From the NCBI GenBank assembly GCA_963606545.1, contig CAVCYP010000030.1, positions 1 to 21,658 on the forward strand: 21,658 nt of DNA, read 5' to 3'. Under the pieces are notes generated by a model. That model searched no databases. It was given only the letters and a program-made list of their open reading frames with translations, and had not been told where the DNA came from. Position numbers and translations under genes: made by a program. Below are positions 1 to 7,741 of the stretch, piece after piece. Position 1 is the stretch's first letter, and the number at the start of each line of letters is the position of its first letter. The stretch comes from UBA9732 sp963606545 (GTDB lineage Bacteria > Spirochaetota > Spirochaetia > Sphaerochaetales > Sphaerochaetaceae).

Positions 1-485
1 GGAACAAGACCAACACATTCTGCAACGTAAAGCAGATCTTCATAACCTTCGTTTGGCATGAAAACAAATGCTTCGTTTCCAACTATACACCAGCCCTTGT
101 ACCAGACATCGGAGGATTCTTTCTGGTTTGGACCTACAAAAAGATCATATTCATAACCGGTATTATCCTTGATGAAGCTGACATACTTTCCACGGAAAAC
201 GGAAAGTTTACAGGTATCGGTATGGAGATCAGCATAAGATACGGTATCCACGTCTGCGTCGTCTGCAGGGGTAAACCACAAGTTCTGGTCAATGATTTCG
301 CCAAGGTTGTAGCAGGCGTGCCATTCTTTTGCGTTGTAGCACTGAGATGTGGCTTCAAGGCCTTCAAATGCGTTATTGAGAATGACTATTTTCTGCATTC
401 CCTCTGTTGTTTCTGAAATTGACTGAGCAAAAACTGCTGAAACAGCCAAACAAACGAGCAACAAACCTACTACTAGTTTCTTCAT
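1..485 (-). CDS. Secreted hypothetical protein, 3' end cut by window edge
   Basis: An open frame of 161 codons runs leftwards from an ATG at 485-483 and leaves the window without a stop. The start has a good ribosome site (AAGGAG, about 7 nt upstream). The N-terminus is a textbook signal peptide: two lysines, a run of Leu/Val/Ala, and a likely cleavage after AVFA near residue 20. The mature part is rich in aromatic and acidic residues with scattered cysteines (around CYN, ACYN, DTCK, GWCI, AECV). I do not recognise a family. A periplasmic or surface role is inferred only from the signal peptide. No lipobox cysteine follows the cleavage site, so it is probably not a lipoprotein. Its promoter is readable at 527-555. 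Confidence 0.75.
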   Translation of the reverse strand, partial: MKKLVVGLLLVCLAVSAVFAQSISETTEGMQKIVILNNAFEGLEATSQCYNAKEWHACYNLGEIIDQNLWFTPADDADVDTVSYADLHTDTCKLSVFRGKYVSFIKDNTGYEYDLFVGPNQKESSDVWYKGWCIVGNEAFVFMPNEGYEDLLYVAECVGLV

Positions 486-526
486 GTTCTATCTCCTTAA
501 ATATGCGCACGCGCGCTTTTCTGAGA

Positions 527-555
527 ATTCTCCCATTGAAGTTTGTATCTGTCAA
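527..555 (-). promoter_or_regulatory. Promoter of the secreted-protein gene
   Basis: On the minus strand a perfect -35 TTGACA (550-555) is followed by a 17-nt spacer and a -10 GAGAAT (527-532), with TGG just before the -10 as an extended element. The -10 lies inside the 10-bp palindrome GAGAATTCTC (523-532). The predicted start near 520 gives a leader of about 35 nt that contains an alternating purine-pyrimidine tract. Confidence 0.6.
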
Positions 556-611
556 GAGAAACTTGTTTTCATTAGGTCAAAATACACATTTTAAGTTGCA
601 CTAAACCACCC

Positions 612-640
612 TTTACAGCTCTCCAACACTGGCTTAAAAT
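612..640 (+). promoter_or_regulatory. Promoter of the GPH symporter gene
   Basis: -35 TTTACA (612-617), 17-nt spacer, -10 TAAAAT (635-640). The same pair of hexamers with the same spacing occurs before the galactokinase-like gene. The start point would fall near 647, inside the palindrome at 643-660. Confidence 0.6.
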
Positions 641-642
641 CA

Positions 643-660
643 AGTCAAAAGGTTTTGACT
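643..660 (+). promoter_or_regulatory. Palindromic operator candidate at the symporter start point
   Basis: AGTCAAAA GG TTTTGACT: two perfect 8-bp arms around 2 bp, placed immediately downstream of the -10 box and 26 nt before the ATG. A repressor bound here would block initiation. A GTCAAAA half-site also occurs at 576-582. Which regulator binds cannot be told from this window; no regulator gene is adjacent. Confidence 0.5.
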
Positions 661-686
661 AAACCAAACAGAAAAAGGGAGAAAAA

Positions 687-2168
687 ATGCAAAATCAAAG
701 CTACATAGCCCGCACCAGTGGCCTGAAGGGCAAAGATTACCTTGGCTACGCAATGGTTGACGCAGCCGGATGCCTAGTTTTTAGCCTAGTCACCACGCTA
801 CTTCAAAAATTCTATACCGATATTTTCCACCTCAGCCCCCTCTTCATTATGGTCATGTTCATTGTGGCCAGAGTCTGGGACGCAATCAATGATCCAATGA
901 TGGGAAGAATCTGCGACACTGTCAAACCAAGTAAGTATGGCAGATACAAACAGTGGTTCCTCTACATTGCCGCACCGTTGGCACTCTTTTCCATTTTAAT
1001 GTTCGTCAAATGGCCCGGTCTTGGAGAAGACGGCAATTACACAAAAACCTGCATCTATGCCACTGTAACCTACATTTGCTTTGGTATGGCCTATACAGTT
1101 CTTCAGATCCCCTACGGTTCACTTGCCTCAGTTGTTACAACAGATGAAGGCGAACGCAACAAACTTTCAGTCTTTAGATCCATTGGCGCTGCCCTTGGTT
1201 CAATTCCGGTACTACTAATTGCAAGCTTTGCCTATGCAAAACGCCTTGATGAAGCTGGAAATGTAGTAATTGGAGAAAATGGCAAGGCCATTACAGATCT
1301 TCAGTATAAACCAGTGCTCCTTGGCGTTATCCTCATGTCAATTTGTTCAATGATAATGCTGTTTATCTGCTTTGTTCTGAACAAGGAAAGAGTCAAAACA
1401 AAACCACAACCAAAGGCAAAGGGCGCCACAGTAAATGCCATCAAAACTTTATTTGGCAATAAAGCTTTCATTGCAATTAGCCTTACTGCAATGCTACTTC
1501 TGGCAGGTCAAATGTTCACCCAGAGTTTCTATACCTACGTTTTTGACGATTACTTCCATGCAAACTGGATGAACCTAGCAACTCAGGCGTGCACCTACTC
1601 TCCAATGCTTATCATGATGTTCATTCTTCCAAAGCTGGCCAAAAAGATTGGAAAGAAAGAAGTTTGCTCCGTAGGTGTTGCAGCAGCTGCTGTTGCTAAC
1701 CTTGTTCTATTCTTCCTCCGTGGCATGGATCCTTCAATTCTTATGTGGATCTTCCTTGTCATGTGCTTTATCAGTGGCTGTGGCCTCACAACGGTTGTCA
1801 TGCAACTTTGGTCCATGGCAACAGATGCCATTGACGACATTGAAGTCACAACGGGAAAACGCGATGACGGAACCGCCTACTCCGTTTTCAACTTCTTCAG
1901 AAAGCTAGGACAGGTAATTAGTGCAATTTGTGTAAACGGTGCTCTGATGGGCATGAACTACAAATACAACAAGGGTGCCGTCCAGACGCTTGAGAACCTC
2001 AAGACAATGTACGACCTTGCAACCTTGATTCCAGCAATCATGTTTGGTCTCATGGCTTTGATTTTATTTGTATTCTACCCGCTTTCACGCCAAAAGATTG
2101 CTGACCTTCAGGTGCAGAAAGAGCAAAAGCTCAAAGAATCCTACGAGAATAAAACTATTGAGATTTAA
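687..2168 (+). CDS. GPH-family sugar:cation symporter (MFS_2)
   Basis: The 493-residue product has about twelve hydrophobic segments and matches the glycoside-pentoside-hexuronide:cation symporter family (MelB/XylP type). The family signature after the second helix is clear: ARVWDAINDPMMGRICD at about 61-77, followed by a basic loop (YGRYKQW). It would carry a sugar or glycoside across the inner membrane using H+ or Na+; the substrate cannot be read from sequence. The ATG has AAAAAGGGAG just upstream. The gene stands alone on the plus strand between a divergent secreted-protein gene and the convergent manA cluster, with a palindrome at its promoter suggesting substrate-controlled repression. 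Its proximity to manA makes a hexose-type substrate plausible, but that is inference. Confidence 0.9.
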   Translation: MQNQSYIARTSGLKGKDYLGYAMVDAAGCLVFSLVTTLLQKFYTDIFHLSPLFIMVMFIVARVWDAINDPMMGRICDTVKPSKYGRYKQWFLYIAAPLALFSILMFVKWPGLGEDGNYTKTCIYATVTYICFGMAYTVLQIPYGSLASVVTTDEGERNKLSVFRSIGAALGSIPVLLIASFAYAKRLDEAGNVVIGENGKAITDLQYKPVLLGVILMSICSMIMLFICFVLNKERVKTKPQPKAKGATVNAIKTLFGNKAFIAISLTAMLLLAGQMFTQSFYTYVFDDYFHANWMNLATQACTYSPMLIMMFILPKLAKKIGKKEVCSVGVAAAAVANLVLFFLRGMDPSILMWIFLVMCFISGCGLTTVVMQLWSMATDAIDDIEVTTGKRDDGTAYSVFNFFRKLGQVISAICVNGALMGMNYKYNKGAVQTLENLKTMYDLATLIPAIMFGLMALILFVFYPLSRQKIADLQVQKEQKLKESYENKTIEI

Positions 2169-2196
2169 TTTCTAATACACAGAAGCTATCTTGAGG

Positions 2197-3324
2197 TTAT
2201 TTTGATGCCATGAATGCACAGCCATTTGTGGCATCAATTTTATAACCTTGCGCTTGACTTCCGGCAATACAGCATTCGCCCTTTTCCAAAATACAGTCAG
2301 GACCAACGACAACACTTCCTTCAGTACAAAGCACCAGCTTAGGGCCCTTTGTTTCAACTTCAGAAACAGTTTTCTTGATAACGGTCAAGGCAAAGCCAGC
2401 ACCTGTTTCAAAACGTTGGCCTTCAGGACTTTGAATACAGGTCATAGGATTTGGATAGTAAGGCTCTTTAAGCATAATACGCTCAAGTTCATCAACATCC
2501 ATGTATTTCTTTGTAAGACCGGCTCTGAGGACGTTATCAGAGTTATTCATAAGCTCAACGCCATTTCCAAGAACGTAAGCATGAAGCACCTGTGGCTTCA
2601 AAAAAACAGCTTCTCCTTCCTTTAGTCTTGCCACATTAAGAAACAGCGGAGCAAAGACGCCTGGATCTGAATACTTTGGATAAATAATATTGAAAACTTC
2701 CTGCTGGTCAGAGTCCAAACGTGAACTATTCTCTGACAGCTCTTTTAGAGCAAAAGCCAAGTCCTCTTGGCTAAGATGATAAAGAGTATGAAAGAAATCA
2801 GCTATACTTCCTACTTTGGAAAAGTATCTAGCCCAAACATTAGGCACAACCCTTTTAAAACCGGCTTGTATAGCTTCAAATTCCCTAAACCCACACATTA
2901 AAAGTACTGGCGTTAAAGCATAAAGCATCTCTGCTTTAGGGTTTGCATCTTGATAAGCCTTGTTACCGGCTTCAAAGCCAGTCTTAGCTTGAAAAGCATT
3001 AGGATGGCACTGCAGGCTTAAAGCCTCACCTATTGCCAGAACCTTTAACAGAAAGGGAAATTCTACTTCACTAGAGCCTTCAGATGGGTCACCAACAAAG
3101 CAGGGATGCTCCTGAATATATTCAGATAACAGCCTATTGTAACAGCAATTACCATCACATTCACCACTTGCGCAGCCCATGGCAGAACTTCCACTTTTGT
3201 GAGCACCAATCCAAAGCTCGGCCTGAGGGCCATTAGGCTGTTGGCCTAATAAATTGGATATAAAATAGTCATTTCCCCAAGCATAATCCTTAATTACTGG
3301 TGTAAGTTTAACAATTCCTCTCAT
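2197..3324 (-). CDS. manA: Mannose-6-phosphate isomerase, class I
   Basis: The 375-residue product is a type I phosphomannose isomerase, a zinc enzyme interconverting mannose-6-P and fructose-6-P in the cytoplasm. The N-terminus carries the family opening (DYAWGND, then AELWIGAHKSGSS). The metal ligands expected from the family are present: Q105 and H107 in SLQCHPN, E132 in PKAEMLY, and H248 in PQVLHAYV. A conserved arginine follows in the NSDNVLRAGLT block (about 261-271). A Cys-rich stretch at about 51-61 (CASGECDGNCC) is slightly unusual. The ATG at 3324 has GAGG upstream. It follows the BrkB-like gene with only 6 nt between them, so it is almost certainly cotranscribed. Confidence 0.93.
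   Translation of the reverse strand: MRGIVKLTPVIKDYAWGNDYFISNLLGQQPNGPQAELWIGAHKSGSSAMGCASGECDGNCCYNRLLSEYIQEHPCFVGDPSEGSSEVEFPFLLKVLAIGEALSLQCHPNAFQAKTGFEAGNKAYQDANPKAEMLYALTPVLLMCGFREFEAIQAGFKRVVPNVWARYFSKVGSIADFFHTLYHLSQEDLAFALKELSENSSRLDSDQQEVFNIIYPKYSDPGVFAPLFLNVARLKEGEAVFLKPQVLHAYVLGNGVELMNNSDNVLRAGLTKKYMDVDELERIMLKEPYYPNPMTCIQSPEGQRFETGAGFALTVIKKTVSEVETKGPKLVLCTEGSVVVGPDCILEKGECCIAGSQAQGYKIDATNGCAFMASK
2202..2241 (+). terminator. Possible weak terminator for the symporter, inside the manA 3' end
   Basis: Perfect 9-bp inverted repeat TTGATGCCA (2202-2210) / TGGCATCAA (2229-2237) with an 18-nt loop, followed by TTTT on the plus strand. It begins 33 nt after the symporter stop. The T-run is short and the loop long, so this is a candidate only. 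On the minus strand no T-run follows. Confidence 0.35.
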
Positions 3325-3330
3325 AATTCC

Positions 3331-4185
3331 TCACAACTCTGCCCTTAAAGCTAAAACCGTTTCATAACGCTCATCAAGAACTTTAGTTAACACTACTGAG
3401 GTAAAAACAATTCTCCAAGTCCAGGACAGGAACATGAAGAAGAATAAAACGGATGCAAGGGAGCCATAAATGACAAATTTACTAACAGAAAACTTAACTA
3501 CAAGCTTGAAGACAAACTCAAGGAGAAAAATTAACACAGAACCAAAAACAGACCCCCAGAAGGCCGCATTAATTGAGACCTTGCAATCTGGCATTACATA
3601 AGTTATTACAAAGAGAACTAAAAAGACCATGGCCACTGGAATTATAGCCCTAATAACTTTTTCAAAACCGCCTATAACAAGCCCTCCATCAAAAGCAATG
3701 TAGGCAGCAATGAATCTAGTGTAAATTGTTACAAGCAAAGCAATTGAGGCCATTCCCACAATCATTGCAAGCGCATATTTGCCAACTCTTATAGCAATAT
3801 TTCCCTTGTTATTACAATGAAAGAATCTGTTTACCGTTACCTGAAGATTATCAATAAGGAGCAAGAAGGTTACAAAGAACGAGAGCATACTAATAATACC
3901 CAAGCCCATTGCATTGTTTAAAAACCTATCTAAATACTCTATAAGGATTTCTCCATTATCTGAGCCAAAGGTTTCCAGCAAGAATTGATGCACAACACGT
4001 ACAACAGGTTCTGTAAAGCCTAAGTTACTTATAAAAGAGTAAATAAACGCCAAACAAGGAACCAAAGCAATCAAAGAGGCATAAACCATTCCATTGGAGA
4101 TCATCACAACGTTGTCTTCAGAATACCTGCTTAAACAACATTTGAAGATCTCCAGAAGGCTTTTGTTAGAGTTTTTTCTTTTCAT
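3331..4185 (-). CDS. YihY/BrkB-family inner membrane protein
   Basis: The 284-residue protein has about six hydrophobic segments (roughly 30-52, 92-113, 136-158, 178-198, 207-230, 236-262). The YihY/virulence-factor BrkB pattern is visible: the first helix with SLIALVPCLAF, and a late YGSLASVLFFFMFLSW segment before the last membrane pass. The family was once named for 'ribonuclease BN', a misassignment; no enzymatic activity should be inferred. Its true role in the envelope is not known. It lies between the lipase-like gene (13 nt upstream) and manA (6 nt downstream), so the three form one transcription unit, although their functions show no obvious link. Confidence 0.85.
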   Translation of the reverse strand: MKRKNSNKSLLEIFKCCLSRYSEDNVVMISNGMVYASLIALVPCLAFIYSFISNLGFTEPVVRVVHQFLLETFGSDNGEILIEYLDRFLNNAMGLGIISMLSFFVTFLLLIDNLQVTVNRFFHCNNKGNIAIRVGKYALAMIVGMASIALLVTIYTRFIAAYIAFDGGLVIGGFEKVIRAIIPVAMVFLVLFVITYVMPDCKVSINAAFWGSVFGSVLIFLLEFVFKLVVKFSVSKFVIYGSLASVLFFFMFLSWTWRIVFTSVVLTKVLDERYETVLALRAEL

Positions 4186-4198
4186 GAGATTTTAGTTC

Positions 4199-5119
4199 TT
4201 ACAGATGCTTTTCAATCCAATCTGAAAGAATTTCGTAAACTTCTTTCTTATTGATTTCATTGAGAAGCTCGTGTCTTGCATCTGGAAGGAGCTTTAAGGT
4301 GACATCTACAATGCCAGCATTTGCATAAAGGTTATAAACCTTCTTAACGCCCTTTCCAAAGTCTCCAACAGGGTCCATGTCCCCACTGATAACCAGAAGA
4401 GGAAGGTCTTTTGGTAAAGCCTCAGCATTTTCACGACTGTTAGCAAATTCAATACCGCAAAGGAGATCATAGAAGAAGCCATTGGTACAGAGGAAGCCAC
4501 ATTTATCATCCTTAATGTACTTCTCAACTTCTTTCTGGTCCCTTGAAAGCCAGTCAAAATCTGTAATAGCTGGGTTGAAAGGTTTGTTGTAAGCACCAAA
4601 GGAAAGATTGTTCAAAACCTTGCCAGGTCCCTTGGAACCATTTTTCTTTATCTCGTGCTTGGCAATCAACTTACCCATCTTTCCAACAAGGCCTTTTCCA
4701 CATCCAGTGCCCATAATAATGACACCCGTGTAAAAATCAGGATGCTTTACCATGACGGTTCTAGCAAGGAAACTACCCATGCTGTGTCCCATCAAAAAGG
4801 TCGTGTTGGCTCCATATTGAGATGTAATAAAATCAGCTAGCTCAAATGCATCATCTGCAATTCTATCCCAGCCATTGGTCTCTGCGAACCATCCAATTTC
4901 GTCTTCTGATGCCGTAGCTCCATGTCCTCTATGATCATTAGCAAAAACTGCTATACCTTTTTTATTCAAATAGCGTGCGAATTTTTCATAGCGATCGCTG
5001 TATTCTGCCATTCCATGCAAAATCTGCAGGAAAGCTTTAATTTCTATATTTGGAGAAGGCAACCAGAGGTTATATGCTAATTTATGTCCATCAGAACAAA
5101 TAAAAATATTGTCTGCCAT
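4199..5119 (-). CDS. Alpha/beta hydrolase, monoacylglycerol-lipase type
   Basis: The 306-residue protein is a serine hydrolase of the Hydrolase_4 (monoglyceride lipase/lysophospholipase) group. Visible landmarks are the oxyanion-region motif ILHGMAEYSDRY (33-44), DHRGHG (62-67), the nucleophile elbow GHSMGS with S113, a likely catalytic D249 in SGDMDPVG, and H283 in DARHE. No signal peptide is present, so it is cytoplasmic. The likely substrate is a monoacylglycerol or lysophospholipid, but the family is broad. The ATG has a strong GGAGG 6 nt upstream. It is the first gene of the lipase-brkB-manA unit and diverges from the YfcE-like gene across a 225-bp intergenic region. Confidence 0.88.
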   Translation of the reverse strand: MADNIFICSDGHKLAYNLWLPSPNIEIKAFLQILHGMAEYSDRYEKFARYLNKKGIAVFANDHRGHGATASEDEIGWFAETNGWDRIADDAFELADFITSQYGANTTFLMGHSMGSFLARTVMVKHPDFYTGVIIMGTGCGKGLVGKMGKLIAKHEIKKNGSKGPGKVLNNLSFGAYNKPFNPAITDFDWLSRDQKEVEKYIKDDKCGFLCTNGFFYDLLCGIEFANSRENAEALPKDLPLLVISGDMDPVGDFGKGVKKVYNLYANAGIVDVTLKLLPDARHELLNEINKKEVYEILSDWIEKHL

Positions 5120-5166
5120 ATTACCTCCATACCTTGAATTTAGGAAAATAATCGAGTTACTAAAAA

Positions 5167-5172
5167 ATTATA
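5167..5172 (-). promoter_or_regulatory. -10 box candidate for the lipase-brkB-manA unit
   Basis: A perfect TATAAT reads on the minus strand, about 48 nt before the lipase ATG. The -35 is poor (TGTTAG at a 16-nt spacing). In the same intergenic region an inverted repeat TTACAA (5209-5214) / TTGTAA (5228-5233) lies upstream and could be a regulator site. Confidence 0.4.
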
Positions 5173-5291
5173 TAACTCTGATACTATCCTAACATGTGAA
5201 AAAAAACGTTACAAGACGTATTTATGGTTGTAATATAGGTTTATGTGAAATTTTAACCAAATTTTAATCGCTTTTCTTAACAAAAGATTAG

Positions 5292-5300
5292 TGTTACAAT
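5292..5300 (+). promoter_or_regulatory. Extended -10 promoter candidate for the YfcE-like gene
   Basis: TGTTACAAT forms an extended -10 (TGn plus TACAAT) about 45 nt before the GTG start. The -35 at 17 nt (TTTTCT, 5272-5277) is weak, as is common for extended -10 promoters. Confidence 0.4.
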
Positions 5301-5344
5301 TTTCTCACAAATTGTGTAAATTCGCAAAAAAATGGAGATGACTT

Positions 5345-5920
5345 GTGGCTATACCAAAACTAGACTTTCAAGACCAAAAATACCTGCTTGTAGCAAGCGA
5401 TATTCACAACAACGAACAAACCTTTGAAAGCCTAATGCAAATAGCAAAACATCCCAACTGTAGTGCCTTTCTCTATGCCGGGGATTTAAACGTAGAAAAC
5501 TACTTCATAGGAGAAATTCTCAGGTATAGAAACTTTGTATTTCTCCCCGTTATAGGCAACTGTGACAATCCTTGGGCCTTTAGTGACGCAGGTCTTCCAA
5601 TTCCGCCTTATTGCAGAACCTTACATTATTCAAATGAAACTGGAAAATTAGATATTTGTATGTACCACGGACATTTATATCCTGAAGATATAGACGAAAA
5701 TGCCTTTAATCTAATCATAAACGGCCATAGCCATGTAGGACAAATAAGAGAAGAAAACAACACAATCTTTTTTAATCCGGGCTCACCTGCACAGCCCAGA
5801 GGCAACTGCATTGCCTCTTATGGAGTAATAAAGCTTCCAAAATCAGGTCTTTTCACTGTTCAGCTTAGAAAGTTTACAAGCCATGCTCTTCTTTCTCAAA
5901 AGACAGTACCTCTGAAGTAA
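5345..5920 (+). CDS. YfcE-like metallophosphodiesterase
   Basis: The 191-residue protein belongs to the calcineurin-like YfcE/MJ0936 phosphodiesterase family. All metal-site motifs are visible: SDIH (D19, H21), AGDLN (D47), GNCDN (N72), the MYHGH block (H108, H110) and NGHSH (H128, H130). It is a cytoplasmic Mn-dependent phosphodiesterase; the physiological substrate of the family is uncertain. Translation starts at a GTG (5345-5347) with GGAG 10 nt upstream; no in-frame ATG fits. The family core ends near residue 176, and the last 25 codons overlap the end of the convergent AFOR gene. Confidence 0.9.
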   Translation: MAIPKLDFQDQKYLLVASDIHNNEQTFESLMQIAKHPNCSAFLYAGDLNVENYFIGEILRYRNFVFLPVIGNCDNPWAFSDAGLPIPPYCRTLHYSNETGKLDICMYHGHLYPEDIDENAFNLIINGHSHVGQIREENNTIFFNPGSPAQPRGNCIASYGVIKLPKSGLFTVQLRKFTSHALLSQKTVPLK

Positions 5921-7714
5921 ATCAAAAATTGGAACAACGGTGCTATCCTTGGCATTACTTTCTGGGTCAATGGAAAAATGAGCTGGCAGAAGCTCATAAC
6001 AGTCTTGAAGCATGTCAAAACCAAGATCCTTGTTGATTACATAAAGCAGGAACCAGCACAAATCTCCCAAACTTAGAATATCCTCATCTAGAACAGAAAC
6101 CTTCAAAGATGCACTGAGAATTTCAGAGAAAAGTTTTGGTTTAAGCATCTTTATGGCCGAACTAGGAATAGTTTCTACCATAAACTTAAGGAACTTTTTA
6201 CCGTCCACCATTACCGGAACCACCAAAGCCGGCAAAAGACCAAAGCTGGCAAGTCCCATGGTAAGGGACTCATTAAACACGGCCCAATCCGCAGGCTTTT
6301 TAATGGCCAGCCTTGAGATAATCTCAAACTGATTTTTGATACCAAAGCCCATGACATCAGACAGGCACTGAGCAAAAGCTCCTCTGTAATCATACGGACC
6401 ACACTCAAGACCTCTTATTTCATAGGCAAAAGACTTGTCTTCATAGGCTTCACCTAGAGCTTTAACGCCAAAACTCAGAGGCTCTCCAGCTCCAACTCTC
6501 TTGGCAATCATCTCAATCAAAGGAAGCACGCAATCGTTTTTGGTAAAATCAAAATCCTTATCCAAAACATTAAACAGCCCGCACTCTCTTGCCTGTAAGG
6601 CCCAGCCAAGAACATTTCCCGTTGAGATTGGATCTAGACCCATATCAAGACATAAAGCCTGACGAACCATTATTGAATTAACGTCAAAGCATTCCACGTT
6701 GGAACCAAGCATCAAAAGCACCTGATAATCTGGAATTACAAAGCCGTCTGAGCTCAAATGCTTACACTGAATTGGGCAATTAATGCAGCCCCCGTGAGCT
6801 TTTCCGTAACGTCTAGTAATCTCATCTCCACTTAGATGGAACAATCTTGGGTCTGTTCTTCTTCTGAAATTACTAACCGGAGCCCAGCCGTAGCGACTAG
6901 CACTGGAAATTAAACAAGCAGAACCGTTCCCCTTCATTTGCACACAGTGAAAACTGTCAGAGCAGGCATTTTCAATCTTTTGAGCAACTGCATCTCTCTC
7001 AGCATCCTCTGAGCCTTTAGTCTCAACCTGAAGACCTGTAATCCTGATGGCCTTGATATTCTTAAAACCAAATACCACCCCAAGACCACCTCTACAAATT
7101 GCAGAGCCCTCGCAAACCACAGTTGAGAAAGGAACCTTCTGCTCTCCGGCAGGGCCAATAGACAACACAGTTGTTAGAGGTTTTGCCCCTAGCATTTCTT
7201 CAATTTGGGTCACCGTGTAGCCAATAAAAGATTCTGAAGTGCTAAAAGTAACCCCCGTTTTGCGAATTTCTATTAAAGTGGGACGTCTGAGTCTTCCAAG
7301 GAGAACCAACGCAACATAGCCCAAAGAGTTCAATCTCATTCCAATAGTATTGGTAATTGAACTGACATTCAGAGTCTTTGTTACCGGAGATCTGAAGGCA
7401 GTACCAACTACCTCACCACCAGGAATGTGCATATTGGATAAAACACTTGCAGTGAAAACTACAGGGTTATGAGCTTCATAGGAAGAAGGAGCGTCTACTT
7501 CAGGGCCAACAAACTCTGCCCATAATCGGGCTGCCAAAGCGGGGCCGGAAACGTAGGAGTCCACAAGGCGCTGGGGGATTTCCCAGTCGTAGGAGCGCTC
7601 GTTGGATAAGTCTACAACAAGCGCCTTCATAGCTCGCTTTGCAAAGAAATCTTCCTTTGGCGGGGTCAAAGAGTCTAAAATTTCCAACTTCCGGTCCAGT
7701 GTAGCCTTATCCAT
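5843..7714 (-). CDS. Aldehyde ferredoxin oxidoreductase family protein, divergent
   Basis: The 623-residue protein resembles tungsten-dependent aldehyde:ferredoxin oxidoreductases. The first ~215 residues form the AFOR N-terminal pterin-binding domain (GPALAARLWAEFVG, GSAICRGGLGVVFGFKNIKAI). The [4Fe-4S] motif CINCPIQC gives C310, C313 and C317, and the pterin-side DMGLDPISTGN motif (357-367) follows. In characterised enzymes the fourth cluster cysteine sits about 200 residues after the first in a DSLGLC-like motif. Here that block reads NESLTMGLASFG (481-492) with no cysteine; the nearest are C450 and C553. Cluster binding or activity may therefore differ. The ATG has AGGAG upstream, 27 nt after the kinase stop. 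The 3' end overlaps the YfcE-like gene by 78 bp. The aldehyde substrate is unknown. Confidence 0.85.
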   Translation of the reverse strand: MDKATLDRKLEILDSLTPPKEDFFAKRAMKALVVDLSNERSYDWEIPQRLVDSYVSGPALAARLWAEFVGPEVDAPSSYEAHNPVVFTASVLSNMHIPGGEVVGTAFRSPVTKTLNVSSITNTIGMRLNSLGYVALVLLGRLRRPTLIEIRKTGVTFSTSESFIGYTVTQIEEMLGAKPLTTVLSIGPAGEQKVPFSTVVCEGSAICRGGLGVVFGFKNIKAIRITGLQVETKGSEDAERDAVAQKIENACSDSFHCVQMKGNGSACLISSASRYGWAPVSNFRRRTDPRLFHLSGDEITRRYGKAHGGCINCPIQCKHLSSDGFVIPDYQVLLMLGSNVECFDVNSIMVRQALCLDMGLDPISTGNVLGWALQARECGLFNVLDKDFDFTKNDCVLPLIEMIAKRVGAGEPLSFGVKALGEAYEDKSFAYEIRGLECGPYDYRGAFAQCLSDVMGFGIKNQFEIISRLAIKKPADWAVFNESLTMGLASFGLLPALVVPVMVDGKKFLKFMVETIPSSAIKMLKPKLFSEILSASLKVSVLDEDILSLGDLCWFLLYVINKDLGFDMLQDCYELLPAHFSIDPESNAKDSTVVPIFDLLQRYCLLRKKSMACKLSKLNSEKT

Positions 7715-7741
7715 GAAAACTCCTAATTGAAGCAGAGTATA

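Noticed and set aside
134..367. 77-codon minus-strand frame in the left edge region
   Set aside because: It is out of frame with the signal-peptide protein starting at 485, which has a promoter, ribosome site and sensible sequence.
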